Positions 31,161-38,613 of a stretch of DNA of 41,612 bases are shown piece after piece. Under the pieces are notes generated by a model that had not been told where the DNA came from, made no database searches, and saw only the letters and a list, made by a program, of their open reading frames with translations. How positions within the stretch are numbered: the stretch's first letter is position 1; every line of letters begins with the position of its first letter. This DNA is from a virus. The DNA is taken from positions 1 to 41,612 of the IMG/VR virus record IMGVR_UViG_3300021057_000019; one strand, written 5' to 3'. The position numbers and the translations under genes were made by a program.

Positions 31161-31510
31161 CTCTTCGTATTGAATTTACCATAACGTTCAGGTCTGGAGA
31201 TAAAGTCCTCCTTCGCGGGTTCTGGTGAACTTCGTGGCACCAGCCTGAAATGTCGCTCTGTTTTCTCTTCGACTATTGAGGGAGTAACCTCGAATGTTTC
31301 GTCGGGGCGAAGGTTTAGATACTCAATCAAGGCCCACACATGTTCTTTTACGCCGCGTGGCATCGGCATAGAGCCACCATAAAGGATGGCTTCGCTTTCA
31401 AGCTCTTTCACTCTTTTCCGCAGTTCCTCAAGCTGTCGAAACTGCTCATCCAGCCTGAAGTCTGTTGCAAGTTTGTCTATGCCCAACCAGCGTTTGAAAA
31501 GTCTTTTCAT
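31157..31510 (-). CDS. Coiled-coil protein, unknown
   Basis: 117 residues from ATG 31510, chosen by ATGA overlap. Basic start (MKRLFKRWLGIDKLATDFRL), a coiled coil (DEQFRQLEELRKRVKELESE), and a charged C-terminal part with HFRLVPRSSPEPAKE. No known family. Confidence 0.65.
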   Translation of the reverse strand: MKRLFKRWLGIDKLATDFRLDEQFRQLEELRKRVKELESEAILYGGSMPMPRGVKEHVWALIEYLNLRPDETFEVTPSIVEEKTERHFRLVPRSSPEPAKEDFISRPERYGKFNTKR

Positions 31511-31806
31511 ACGCAAGTACAGGCACCACCGCCTAAATCACAATTAGAGCAAATCGCTCGACCTTGGACACGCGCTACGCAAACTACGCATCCACTCCCG
31601 TGAATACACTCACGCTGCTGCTCCAGCAGAGCGCCCGAGAGGCGTCCCTTGAAAGCAATTACCAGCCTGTTCTCTGCTTGCGTCAGTCGCTTAAGCAGCG
31701 TCATTTCGGCATAGGAACTGTCGTAAATCGCTCTGTCCGCAAATTCTTGTTGGAGAATATCGTGGACAGCCCCTCTGAATGTCTCTTCGTAGTCTGCAAT
31801 TCTCAT
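31507..31806 (-). CDS. Cys-rich small protein, unknown
   Basis: 99 residues. Helical first half (DYEETFRGAVHDILQQEFAD), then a C-terminal region with nine Cys/His candidates (CIHGSGCVVCV, ICSNCDL, GACTC). Overlaps the coiled-coil gene by ATGA. Confidence 0.65.
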   Translation of the reverse strand: MRIADYEETFRGAVHDILQQEFADRAIYDSSYAEMTLLKRLTQAENRLVIAFKGRLSGALLEQQRECIHGSGCVVCVARVQGRAICSNCDLGGGACTCV

Positions 31807-31844
31807 AGTTGGTCAATACGTCGCACAACACAGATTGTGAGACG

Positions 31845-32039
31845 TTAGTTAGTGATAGTGATGATGCACGGCCTTACTTCGTAAGTGGCGTCAGCAAACG
31901 GCACACGGCAAAAGGCCTTTGCGTCGGCCTCAGAAGTGTAGACCTGATAAATCGAGCCGCCACCCAACATTTCGGGCGCACTCGTGTAAGGGATGTCTTC
32001 TGTGCCCTTCAAAACAATAGCCCAAGCTTCTTGCTGCAT
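31845..32039 (-). CDS. Small protein, unknown
   Basis: 64 residues from ATG 32039: MQQEAWAIVLKGTEDIPYTS, then GGGSIYQVYTSEADAKAFCR. This small alpha/beta pattern with 'YTSEADAKAF' resembles phage proteins of unknown role that clamp or modulate host enzymes; nothing more specific can be said. Confidence 0.6.
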   Translation of the reverse strand: MQQEAWAIVLKGTEDIPYTSAPEMLGGGSIYQVYTSEADAKAFCRVPFADATYEVRPCIITITN

Positions 32040-32055
32040 ATTCTTCCGCTTGAAC

Positions 32056-32273
32056 GTGCGCCCGCTAGTACAGGCGCACACTCAAACGCACTAGCTAATA
32101 TGCTCTCAGTATAGCTCGGGATTGGAATTTCACCTGACGAGCTGGGGATAGCGAAGCGTGGCTCAACAGAGCCATATTCTGCGACTGGTTGCCCCACGTT
32201 CACGATGTCTCCTCGCGTTCTCTTCCTGCTCACACCACTACAGCCGATGCTCACTCTCGAAAGGAGAGGAGCG
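32056..32273. promoter_or_regulatory. Divergent intergenic region with hairpins
   Basis: GTGCGCC (32056-32062) and GGCGCAC (32073-32079) form a perfect stem, and GGCTC/GAGCC form another near 32160-32173. The leftward gene at 32039 and the rightward gene at 32274 diverge here, so their promoters must lie between. The stem shares an ACTAGCGGG core with the inverted repeat at 39482-39529. Confidence 0.5.
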
Positions 32274-32486
32274 ATGTTCAAAGAACTGTTCGATTACCTA
32301 ACGCCTGAACGCTACCAGTCTTCCATCTGCATCAACGGCTGCTCGTATGAAGTCCCCCACAGCCGCAGTTTGTTTGAGAGAGAAAACGGCTGGTGTTTCA
32401 AGTGCAAAACCAAAACCGTGCGGCCGATTGCCGTGTTGTGCGAGGAGGTCTTAGATGGCATTCATCCGCGAACGCAAAATCGGTGA
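32274..32486 (+). CDS. Small zinc-binding protein
   Basis: 70 residues from ATG 32274, preceded by a strong AAGGAGAGGAG site. MFKELFDYLTPERYQSSICI, then CINGCSYEVPHSRS and WCFKCKTK give four Cys and a His. The gene overlaps the following one by 32 bases. Confidence 0.65.
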   Translation: MFKELFDYLTPERYQSSICINGCSYEVPHSRSLFERENGWCFKCKTKTVRPIAVLCEEVLDGIHPRTQNR

Positions 32487-32739
32487 GCATGTGTACGTCT
32501 ACCGAGAGACGAGGTGGCGAGAGGGGAAGAAAGTGCGCTCTCGCTCGGACTACCTCGGCAGGCTGAATGACTGGCTGCACGACAACATCACGCCAGAGAA
32601 GGGAGAGTACATGGCGGAGAAGATGGCCAAGCAGTACGGGCCGAAAGAAAAGCCAGCCAGTGAAGCTGAGAAAGAAAAAGCCGCCCCTGAGGACGGCTCA
32701 AGCCCTGCGAAGAGCGACGACGTTCCGAGCGGAGACTAA
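32455..32739 (+). CDS. Small conserved protein with transposase-N-terminus-like pattern
   Basis: 94 residues, with GAGGAGGT before the ATG. The first half (MAFIRERKIGEHVYVYRETR, WREGKKVRSRSDYLGRLNDW) resembles the N-terminal strand module of IS1634-type transposases, which also occurs alone as a small protein. The second half is Lys/Glu-rich. There is no catalytic part and no inverted repeats, so it is not a working transposase. Its end overlaps the convergent primase-like gene by 42 bases. Confidence 0.65.
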   Translation: MAFIRERKIGEHVYVYRETRWREGKKVRSRSDYLGRLNDWLHDNITPEKGEYMAEKMAKQYGPKEKPASEAEKEKAAPEDGSSPAKSDDVPSGD

Positions 32740-33309
32740 CCACTGCGGCGGGAGCGAGAGCTGGCCAACGAAAGAAACGTAGCCGCTCGTGCTCCCGTCC
32801 GGATTTCGCAGGCAGAAGTAGACCTTCTTGCGCTGCGGGTGGAAGCCCACACCTAGCCTGGCCGCGTCCTCCTCCGAGATGCCCAGCTCCTTCACCTCCT
32901 CAGAGTAGACGAGCTTCGCCGCGAACTTCTGCGGGTCGAATGGGGCGGGTTGTTTCCCGCCCTCGGTCTTCTGTGGAGCTGTGGCACGGCTCTTGCTAAT
33001 CAGTACAGTATCCCTATCGGGTACTGTTTCCGTGCCGAGCTGGTTGGCGAGGTAGTGCGCGGCGTCGGCGTCCTTGACGCCCAAGACATGCGCCGCGAGG
33101 CCAATTACATCCCCGCCCTTCTTGGACGAGAAGCAGTAGTACAGCCCCTTTGAAGGGGTGAGCACTATGGCTCGGTCTCCGCCGCTCTGGCACTTGGGGC
33201 AGGCGGTGCGAAACTGAGAACCCTCCTGCTTGAGCGTGAGCCCAAGCAGCTCGGCGGCTTGGTCGATTGGCAAGGCCGCTTTCAACTCATTGAAGTCGAT
33301 ATAGGGCAC
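32698..33309 (-). CDS. Primase-like protein: CHC2-type zinc domain without TOPRIM
   Basis: 203 residues. Residues 3-75 look like the CHC2 zinc domain of DNA primases: DFNELKAALPIDQAAELLGL, FRTACPKCQSGGDRAIVLTP, YYCFSSKKGGDVIGLAA. Cys37, Cys40 and Cys59 are seen but the usual fourth ligand position is Ser. The C-terminal part (PQRKKVYFCLRNPDGSTSGY) resembles the start of the primase catalytic core, but no TOPRIM domain follows. It might load or regulate a host primase, or bind DNA only. It could also be a worn-down primase. Confidence 0.75.
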   Translation of the reverse strand: MPYIDFNELKAALPIDQAAELLGLTLKQEGSQFRTACPKCQSGGDRAIVLTPSKGLYYCFSSKKGGDVIGLAAHVLGVKDADAAHYLANQLGTETVPDRDTVLISKSRATAPQKTEGGKQPAPFDPQKFAAKLVYSEEVKELGISEEDAARLGVGFHPQRKKVYFCLRNPDGSTSGYVSFVGQLSLPPQWLVSARNVVALRRA

Positions 33310-33355
33310 GACATCCTCCTCTGGGGATAAGAGCCACTAGGATAATTTTACCACG

Positions 33356-33361
33356 TATAAT
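33356..33361 (+). promoter_or_regulatory. Candidate -10 box for gene at 33394
   Basis: A consensus TATAAT 33 bases before the start codon. A -35 box is not clear. Confidence 0.5.
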
Positions 33362-33393
33362 GAAGGTGGACTGCAACCCCAAAGGAGGACGTC

Positions 33394-33573
33394 ATGGCCA
33401 ACAAACGGCCCGACTACCACGTTTTCGTCTCACGCGAAGGTGGCGACAGGCAGACGTATTACACCCGCATCGGCGCGGCGTGGAACGTCGCCAAGGACGG
33501 CATCTCTATCCAGCTCGACGCGCTGCCCGTCGATGGCAAGCTCGTGCTGTTTCCGCCGAAGGACGGCGACTAA
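33394..33573 (+). CDS. Small conserved plasmid/phage protein
   Basis: 59 residues. It reads MANKRPDYHVFVSREGGDRQ, then TRIGAAWNVAKDGISIQLDA and LPVDGKLVLFPP. I recall this compact beta family from plasmids, integrative elements and phages of proteobacteria; no function is known. Strong AAGGAGG site before the ATG. Confidence 0.75.
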   Translation: MANKRPDYHVFVSREGGDRQTYYTRIGAAWNVAKDGISIQLDALPVDGKLVLFPPKDGD

Positions 33574-33592
33574 GCCCCTCCCCAAGCCTCCC

Positions 33593-33625
33593 GCCTCTCG
33601 CTATCCTGCGAGGGGCATTTTTATT
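33593..33625 (+). terminator. Strong rho-independent terminator
   Basis: GCCTCTCGC (33593-33601) pairs with GCGAGGGGC (33608-33616) with one G-T pair, loop TATCCT, followed by ATTTTTATT. Confidence 0.85.
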
Positions 33626-33630
33626 GGGGC

Positions 33631-34350
33631 GTGCGTATGTGGTGGGAGTTGGTGCAGATTTTTGTTGGCTTCGGTGGCGCGTTGGTGGTGGGGTATCTCA
33701 TCTGGAAACGCAAGCTGCTTCCGAAGAGCTGGCTTGAACTGCACGAGGCAGAATTTCCTTATCGCAAGGGGTACGTCAGTTTCAGTTTCAAAGTCTTGTC
33801 AGCAGTCTTCCTACTCCTGTGCCTGTTTGTTTGGTGGGGCACATGGTGGATGGAAATCTCAGCAACAGTGATGGTGCTTCTGGCCGCGCTCGGCGGCGTG
33901 GTAGCTGGCCTTGTTTTGGAGGCGGGGCAACGGGCGGGGGCATCTCGCATCCGGCTCAAAGAGTTCTTAAAAGAAGAACCGTTTGCGGGAAGCCAACTCG
34001 TCCACCTATTCGCTGATAACAGCAAGCGGGAGATTTACACCACACCAACGGGAGAGAGCTATCCTGTGGGGCCGTACTGCATCGCCTTGTCGAGAGCGGC
34101 AACGCTGCCTGCGGACTACAAGTGGAACTATGGAGGCGAGTTTTACGTCCGTCCCTCGGATGTAAATATGGACGCCTTGCGAGAGTGGGGTTCAATCCTG
34201 TTTCAGCCTGAGAAGGAAACCCCCGTTGCTCAACCGATGGCATATGCGGCTGAAGCACCGCAAGCTCCCTATGAAGCCCCCAAAGAGCGCACACTGAGTG
34301 AAAAGGTGTTAGACCGAATTTACAAAAGAAAGCCCCCCGAAGGGGGCTAG
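33631..34350 (+). CDS. Three-helix membrane protein with cytoplasmic domain
   Basis: 239 residues. Transmembrane helices at about residues 5-25 (WELVQIFVGFGGALVVGYLI), 53-70 (FKVLSAVFLLLCLFVWWG) and 73-97 (MEISATVMVLLAALGGVVAG), followed by a 140-residue soluble domain (KEFLKEEPFAGSQLVHLFAD, later GEFYVRPSDVNMDALREW). No family recognised. It comes after the terminator of the small gene and its last codons lie inside the terminator of the convergent operon. It might be a membrane partner of the VirD4-like ATPase, but it is on the other strand. Confidence 0.65.
   Translation: MRMWWELVQIFVGFGGALVVGYLIWKRKLLPKSWLELHEAEFPYRKGYVSFSFKVLSAVFLLLCLFVWWGTWWMEISATVMVLLAALGGVVAGLVLEAGQRAGASRIRLKEFLKEEPFAGSQLVHLFADNSKREIYTTPTGESYPVGPYCIALSRAATLPADYKWNYGGEFYVRPSDVNMDALREWGSILFQPEKETPVAQPMAYAAEAPQAPYEAPKERTLSEKVLDRIYKRKPPEGG
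34331..34348 (-). terminator. Terminator of mobilisation operon, overlapping two stop codons
   Basis: AGCCCCC (34331-34337) pairs with GGGGGCT (34342-34348). Read leftward it is followed by TTCTTTTGTAAA. The palindrome CTAG at 34347-34350 supplies the TAG stop on both strands, so the end of both operons is packed into 20 bases. Confidence 0.8.
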
Positions 34351-34472
34351 AACCAGTGCTTGAGGACGTATTCGAGTTTCTTGCGACCTTCGGGAGACAG
34401 TCTTTCGAGGAGGGTGAGGAAGAGGTCTACGAGGTACTCGTCCTCACGTCTCGGTTTCCACGCCCGTCTCAT
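34347..34472 (-). CDS. Small helical protein in mobilisation operon
   Basis: 41 residues: MRRAWKPRREDEYLVDLFLT, then LLERLSPEGRKKLEYVL. Overlaps the gene upstream (34444-34593). Last gene of the operon, ending at the shared CTAG. No function recognised. Confidence 0.6.
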   Translation of the reverse strand: MRRAWKPRREDEYLVDLFLTLLERLSPEGRKKLEYVLKHWF

Positions 34473-34593
34473 TGCTCTCTCCCTTGGGGGGACGGCCGCG
34501 CCTGGCCTCGCCAAAGATTTTCTCGAGTTCGGCTTCGGCTTCCTTGATTTTCTTAACCTGCTCGTACACGCGCTCGGCTTTGTCGTTCTTCAT
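34444..34593 (-). CDS. Small coiled-coil protein in mobilisation operon
   Basis: 49 residues from ATG 34593: MKNDKAERVYEQVKKIKEAE, then a basic AT-hook-like stretch (ARRGRPPKGES). Overlaps neighbours on both sides. The RGRP motif suggests DNA binding. Confidence 0.6.
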   Translation of the reverse strand: MKNDKAERVYEQVKKIKEAEAELEKIFGEARRGRPPKGESNETGVETET

Positions 34594-35467
34594 AGGCACT
34601 CTCCAATGTGCGGAAGATGTTGAACCCGTCCAACCAATCCTCCTCGGCCATGTGGCCTGTCGGCGGTGGAAAGGCATCTTTGAAGTCGGGTATTGCTTTG
34701 ACGTGGAAGTGCTCTGCTACATCTTTTGCCTCCTGTTCTATAACTGCCTGAATGCCCTGCGCCCGTGAATGGGAGAGGGTGATGAAAAGAATTGAGATAC
34801 GTCCTAAGCCATAGCGTTTTGAGTAAATCTTCTTCCGCAGGTACTCGGCGTAGTGGCGAACCTTCAGAGAAATATTCTGGCGGTCGAACTGGGACGTAAG
34901 AGGCTCGGTGCCTCGGTCAGCCTCGAAGCCGTGAAAATGAATAGAAGTCCCGTCCAGCTCGTAGCCGAACAGCGGCCCATCGGGAATTATCTTGCTCGTG
35001 CTCAAGGGGACGTGCGCGGGGTTCGCGTCGTCCTTCGTCGGCTTCCACGGGCTGCGAGAGATAATCTCGTCCTGGGTCTTGTAGCGGTACTTAGGATTGG
35101 CGTGGCGGAATGACCACTCAATCACAGAGGCCATGTGCTTGTGGCGGAAGTGGCCAGTAGATTTCTCGCGGCCTCGCCACATCTCGTGCTTGGCCAAGAG
35201 CGCTTCACCCTTCGGCCGGATTTCATAAATGGTCGGGCGGTAGCGGGCGTTGATGTGGTGCTTGGCTTCCTCAGGAACGCCGATATAGCCCTCCTGATTG
35301 AGAAGGTTGACGACCTTCTGCGTGTAGGTGTTCGGAAGAGAAGCCCTAATGTAGTTAGCGGGCAGGCAGTCGTACTGTTGAAGCAAGTCCAACACGGCGA
35401 GCTGGTGCTTCGAGCCGTGGACAGGTTGACCCTTGCTGGTAGGAAAAAATCGGGAGCGTCGCTTCAT
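34553..35467 (-). CDS. Replication-relaxation family protein (Replic_Relax, MobC-like)
   Basis: 304 residues. Residues 20-90 form a winged helix (HQLAVLDLLQQYDCLPANYI, YTQKVVNLLNQEGYIGVPEE). Residues 150-260 carry the core of Pfam Replic_Relax (PF13814): IIPDGPLFGYELDG, FEADRGTEPLTSQ and RKKIYSKRYGLGRISILFIT. PDG, the E of FEADRG and a downstream Lys could be a nuclease-like site. The family is found on plasmids and integrative elements next to VirD4-type ATPases and is thought to act at the transfer or replication origin. AAGGAGG lies only one base before the ATG, closer than usual. Confidence 0.8.
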   Translation of the reverse strand: MKRRSRFFPTSKGQPVHGSKHQLAVLDLLQQYDCLPANYIRASLPNTYTQKVVNLLNQEGYIGVPEEAKHHINARYRPTIYEIRPKGEALLAKHEMWRGREKSTGHFRHKHMASVIEWSFRHANPKYRYKTQDEIISRSPWKPTKDDANPAHVPLSTSKIIPDGPLFGYELDGTSIHFHGFEADRGTEPLTSQFDRQNISLKVRHYAEYLRKKIYSKRYGLGRISILFITLSHSRAQGIQAVIEQEAKDVAEHFHVKAIPDFKDAFPPPTGHMAEEDWLDGFNIFRTLESAYEERQSRARVRAG

Positions 35468-35530
35468 ACCTCCTTGTAAAGAAAGTGCGTAGAGCGGTCG
35501 AAGGCCGCCATGTGTCTAAGTGTACCACGG

Positions 35531-37609
35531 CTATACGTGGTGTTCCGTGATGTTCACTTCGGGGTCTTTCTTCTGGTCGCCGTACTTCTCAAAAATCAGC
35601 TGCCGCAGTTCGTGATACTGCGCGTTGGTCATCTGCGGAAAGTCGCGCTCCCAATCCAGCTTTTTGAATGGAACGGTTCTCACTCGCGGACGGTCAGGCG
35701 GGCCGGTCTCGATGCGGGCTGGTTCGGGGATGGGCGTGCCGTCGTCCAGTTCTCGTGAGGTGCAGTAAGACCTAATAAACACGTCGTGTTGCAGAGAGTG
35801 TTTGGTCTGGGGATTGAGTATCTGCCCGTCGTTGTGATGGGCCACCGTCAGACACACCCGTTTGTTTCTGGCTTTGACCAACATTGAAGCGAAACGGGCG
35901 TCGGTTTTGATGTAGTCGTGCGCCTCGTCTATCACGACAAACACATGCTTCAGACTTCGCTCGGAGTGTGCCCCTCGGCGGTCAACCAGCTTGGAGAGAA
36001 AGGCAATGAAGAGCCGTCCGAACACCTCAGCCCCCTTCGGGGAGAACTTAGACTGGTCGGCGTCAATGAACAGCACTTTGCCCCCATTGTGCAATTCGGA
36101 GATGAGGTTGAGATTGCAGGTCGAGGCATTGAGCATCCGGTGAAGTGCTCGGTTGTTCGTGAGGGCCATGAGGCGGTTCAAAATGGCGTTGCTGGTTTGG
36201 GGCGCGACGTTGTTGAAAGCCACGTCAAAGTAATAGCGGGTGTCGGCGTCGAGCTGGCCGTACAACTCAGGAAAAGGATACTGGCGGCGCTTGGTAGCTT
36301 GGGGTTTGAAAAACTCCTTGAGCACTTCGAGCGAGGCGTCGGGGTGATAGGCGGCCCCACGGATAATCCAGCCGAGCGCATCGGTCATAATGTCGGTCGA
36401 ACCGTCCTCAGTCATTCCTGAGAGGGCGTAGGTCAGAATGTCAGCCCCCGTGGAGATGTCGCGCTCCCCTTTCTCGTTCTTGATTTGAAAAGGATTGAGA
36501 GCGAGGGCGTAATTGGGGTCGGCGTCAGCGATGATGATGTTCTCGTAAAGGGGATGGTCTTTAGCGAAGATTTCAAGATGGGGAATTTGTCTCGCAAGTC
36601 TTTGGCTGTCTAACACTACGATACTTGCCTTGCCTTCTGCTACTTTCGGAAGGTCGTGGAGGATGTAGTGGCTGAGATAGGTCGTCTTCCCTGAGCCTGG
36701 GGCTCCTAAGGCTCTGTGATGCTGGGTTCTGGCTTGGTCGGTCAGTCCCCACGGCACGTCAACCCAAAAGAGCGGCTGCAACATGGGGTGCAGATACAGG
36801 GTCGGAACGTCCTGCTCACCTTCATAGTGAGAAGGGTAAATGAGTTCTCCCTTGCCGCCCATTTCCATCCATGCGCTCTTGGCTCCCTCTAAGGCGTGAA
36901 CGGCGGCGGGGTTTTTGAAGCCGAGGCGCATGAACGGGACGATAATTTCTGACGCCAAACTCTTCACGTCCACCACGTCAGTGATGGGTATTTCAAACTG
37001 GTGCGCTTCGGGTGACTTGGGAAACTGCCGCAGGTACGGCATGAACGCGCGCACAAAGGCATCAGCGTACTTTTCATCACCATAAGCGGCTGCAAAATCT
37101 GCAAACGGCTGGTACTTCATTTGCAGTTCGGTGAGCGTGTCGGGGTGGTCGGCTGTCGGGGGTGGGAGCTCTGTGTTGGGAATGGTGTGCTCGTAGATGA
37201 ATTTGGTGGCGCGAAGCATCAGCTCCCAAATGTTTTCAGGGACGAAGAGTTGGGCGCGATTTACAGCTTCCTCAAGCCGAAGCCGCACTAGGTCGGTGAA
37301 ATCCAGTGAAGAAAGATACTGACGGTTAGCTCTCTCATAGAGACGCTGTGTGCGGTCGATGTTCTCACGAAGCATTCTCGCATCAAACGCTCGGCTCTCC
37401 TCAAGCCTGCGCTCGTGCTCCTGTTTCTCAGCTTCCTTTTTGTGAAGATTGTTCGTCCAGACCACGAAGCCTATAAACGCCGCTATCACTACAGCAATGA
37501 GAATGAGAAATGCGACGACGATGAAGAAACTAGCTATGCTCTCGTGGTTGCGCTCCCAAACCACGAGGCCGACAAGAAAGGCAATGATGAGGCCAACGAG
37601 AACGTGCAC
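35531..37609 (-). CDS. VirD4/HerA-like membrane ATPase (coupling protein type)
   Basis: 692 residues. Two transmembrane helices at about residues 2-17 and 27-51, then a linker and a beta domain, Walker A GAPGSGKTT at 302-310, a strand with SIVVLDSQRLARQ near 335, and Walker B HVFVVIDEAHDY at 555-566, followed by the sensor-like ARNKRVCLTVAHHNDGQ. This is the architecture of type IV coupling proteins (VirD4/TraD) and related HerA ATPases, which pump DNA or protein-bound DNA through the membrane. In a phage genome it suggests a mobilisation function. Confidence 0.88.
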   Translation of the reverse strand: MHVLVGLIIAFLVGLVVWERNHESIASFFIVVAFLILIAVVIAAFIGFVVWTNNLHKKEAEKQEHERRLEESRAFDARMLRENIDRTQRLYERANRQYLSSLDFTDLVRLRLEEAVNRAQLFVPENIWELMLRATKFIYEHTIPNTELPPPTADHPDTLTELQMKYQPFADFAAAYGDEKYADAFVRAFMPYLRQFPKSPEAHQFEIPITDVVDVKSLASEIIVPFMRLGFKNPAAVHALEGAKSAWMEMGGKGELIYPSHYEGEQDVPTLYLHPMLQPLFWVDVPWGLTDQARTQHHRALGAPGSGKTTYLSHYILHDLPKVAEGKASIVVLDSQRLARQIPHLEIFAKDHPLYENIIIADADPNYALALNPFQIKNEKGERDISTGADILTYALSGMTEDGSTDIMTDALGWIIRGAAYHPDASLEVLKEFFKPQATKRRQYPFPELYGQLDADTRYYFDVAFNNVAPQTSNAILNRLMALTNNRALHRMLNASTCNLNLISELHNGGKVLFIDADQSKFSPKGAEVFGRLFIAFLSKLVDRRGAHSERSLKHVFVVIDEAHDYIKTDARFASMLVKARNKRVCLTVAHHNDGQILNPQTKHSLQHDVFIRSYCTSRELDDGTPIPEPARIETGPPDRPRVRTVPFKKLDWERDFPQMTNAQYHELRQLIFEKYGDQKKDPEVNITEHHV

Positions 37610-38437
37610 CTACTCCCCCAGCTCGAAGTTGTCGCCCGTTTGCTGGTAGAGATTACGCGGTTCGGTGTGTTTCGTGTAGATGATTAGTTCCTCCGCATCC
37701 CGCCTGGATGTCCTATAAATGCGCTTGTCCTTAATGGTTAGCAGGGCGTCCTTGAGCGTGTCCGATACGTCGGAGAGGTTGCGTAGCCCTACGGTGAGCC
37801 GTTCCTGCCAAACCAGTGAAGTGTGAAAGTCCCGCAGATGATACCCTCCATCAAGGACAATGACGTGTCGTTTAACTTGTCCGATAAGCAAAACGGAGAA
37901 GAGTTTGCAGAGGTAATCCCCCAGCTCCGCTCGGTTCAAGCGGGCTAACACTACACCCTTGAAGGAAAAGTTGGTGGGGTTGCACAGTACCCGTCTTGCG
38001 ATTGGTGAAAGCAGTAAATCGTCAACAGTCTCTTTGGCGTCATCGTAGCCTGAGTGCTTAATCGCGGGGAGCTTGTCGAGCCGCGAGGCTTCGAGAAACA
38101 TTCTGGTCAAGGCCCGCTTGCCGTTGCGGTAGGTCATCAAATCCTTGTCGGGGTACAGGGCCTCGGCAAATTCTCTGGCCCTAATGTCATCAATTCCCCT
38201 GAGGGGATTGAAGCTGTGCTGATGAACGTCAAAAACTTTTGCACGGGGGAAATGCTCTTCAAACAGTGAGGTGTCGTCGGCAATCAAAAGAAAGCTGGAC
38301 GGAGCGTTAGCGATTGCCTCACGGGTTTTGTCGGCGTGGCCGATTAGTAGCATGGGTGGTGCGGTTGTCGGTGAGTAGAGCCCGCCTCTTGTCAGGAAAT
38401 GCTCACGGGCCGCGCCACCGCTAAATGTGCAGTCCAC
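37610..38437 (-). CDS. P-loop-less ATPase-like partner of the VirD4-type protein
   Basis: 275 residues. A Rossmann-like start (PPMLLIGHADKTREAIANAP) and a Walker B-like strand (RHVIVLDGGYHLRDFH) are seen, with LNPLRG-type and LARLNRAELGDYL segments typical of ATPases of the TraG/HerA superfamily, but no GxGKT motif. It ends one base from the ATPase start, so the two likely act as a complex. The start is GTG 38437, just 5 bases after a TATAAT; a later internal start is possible. Confidence 0.65.
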   Translation of the reverse strand: MDCTFSGGAAREHFLTRGGLYSPTTAPPMLLIGHADKTREAIANAPSSFLLIADDTSLFEEHFPRAKVFDVHQHSFNPLRGIDDIRAREFAEALYPDKDLMTYRNGKRALTRMFLEASRLDKLPAIKHSGYDDAKETVDDLLLSPIARRVLCNPTNFSFKGVVLARLNRAELGDYLCKLFSVLLIGQVKRHVIVLDGGYHLRDFHTSLVWQERLTVGLRNLSDVSDTLKDALLTIKDKRIYRTSRRDAEELIIYTKHTEPRNLYQQTGDNFELGE

Positions 38438-38442
38438 TTGTA

Positions 38443-38448
38443 ATTATA
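38443..38448 (-). promoter_or_regulatory. Candidate -10 box, possible leaderless operon start
   Basis: TATAAT on the leftward strand lies 5 bases before the GTG at 38437. This is the likely promoter of the mobilisation operon. No clear -35 box is seen. Confidence 0.5.
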
Positions 38449-38479
38449 ACCTGTCCGCATCCTGTTCGTCTGGGGCGTA

Positions 38480-38613
38480 AGCCCCGACCCAATCCGCTGC
38501 GTCCCGCGTGTGTAGTGGTATACGGAGCACGTCGTGGTCGGCGGTAGCGTCGGGTTCGCAAAGTTTTGCGAGCACGCGCTATATAGACGAAGTCAGGGGA
38601 TTGGGTCGGGGCT
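38480..38613. repeat. 16-bp inverted repeat with internal hairpins (origin or oriT candidate)
   Basis: AGCCCCGACCCAATCC (38480-38495) is the exact inverse of 38598-38613. Inside are CGCGTG (38505-38510) with CACGCG (38574-38579), and the hairpin TCGCAAA (38556-38562) with TTTGCGA (38565-38571). Nested stems resemble a structured RNA or a transfer origin. The element lies about 40 bases upstream of the mobilisation operon. Confidence 0.7.

Noticed and set aside
30885-31184. 99-residue rightward frame
   Set aside because: Antisense to the Cys-rich gene at 30999-31160; Cys codons read backwards.
32009-32281. 90-residue leftward frame
   Set aside because: Covers the divergent promoter region and the hairpins, and has no start signal or family pattern.
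32455-32739. Insertion sequence suspected from transposase-like N-terminus
   Set aside because: No catalytic domain, no terminal inverted repeats and no target duplication.
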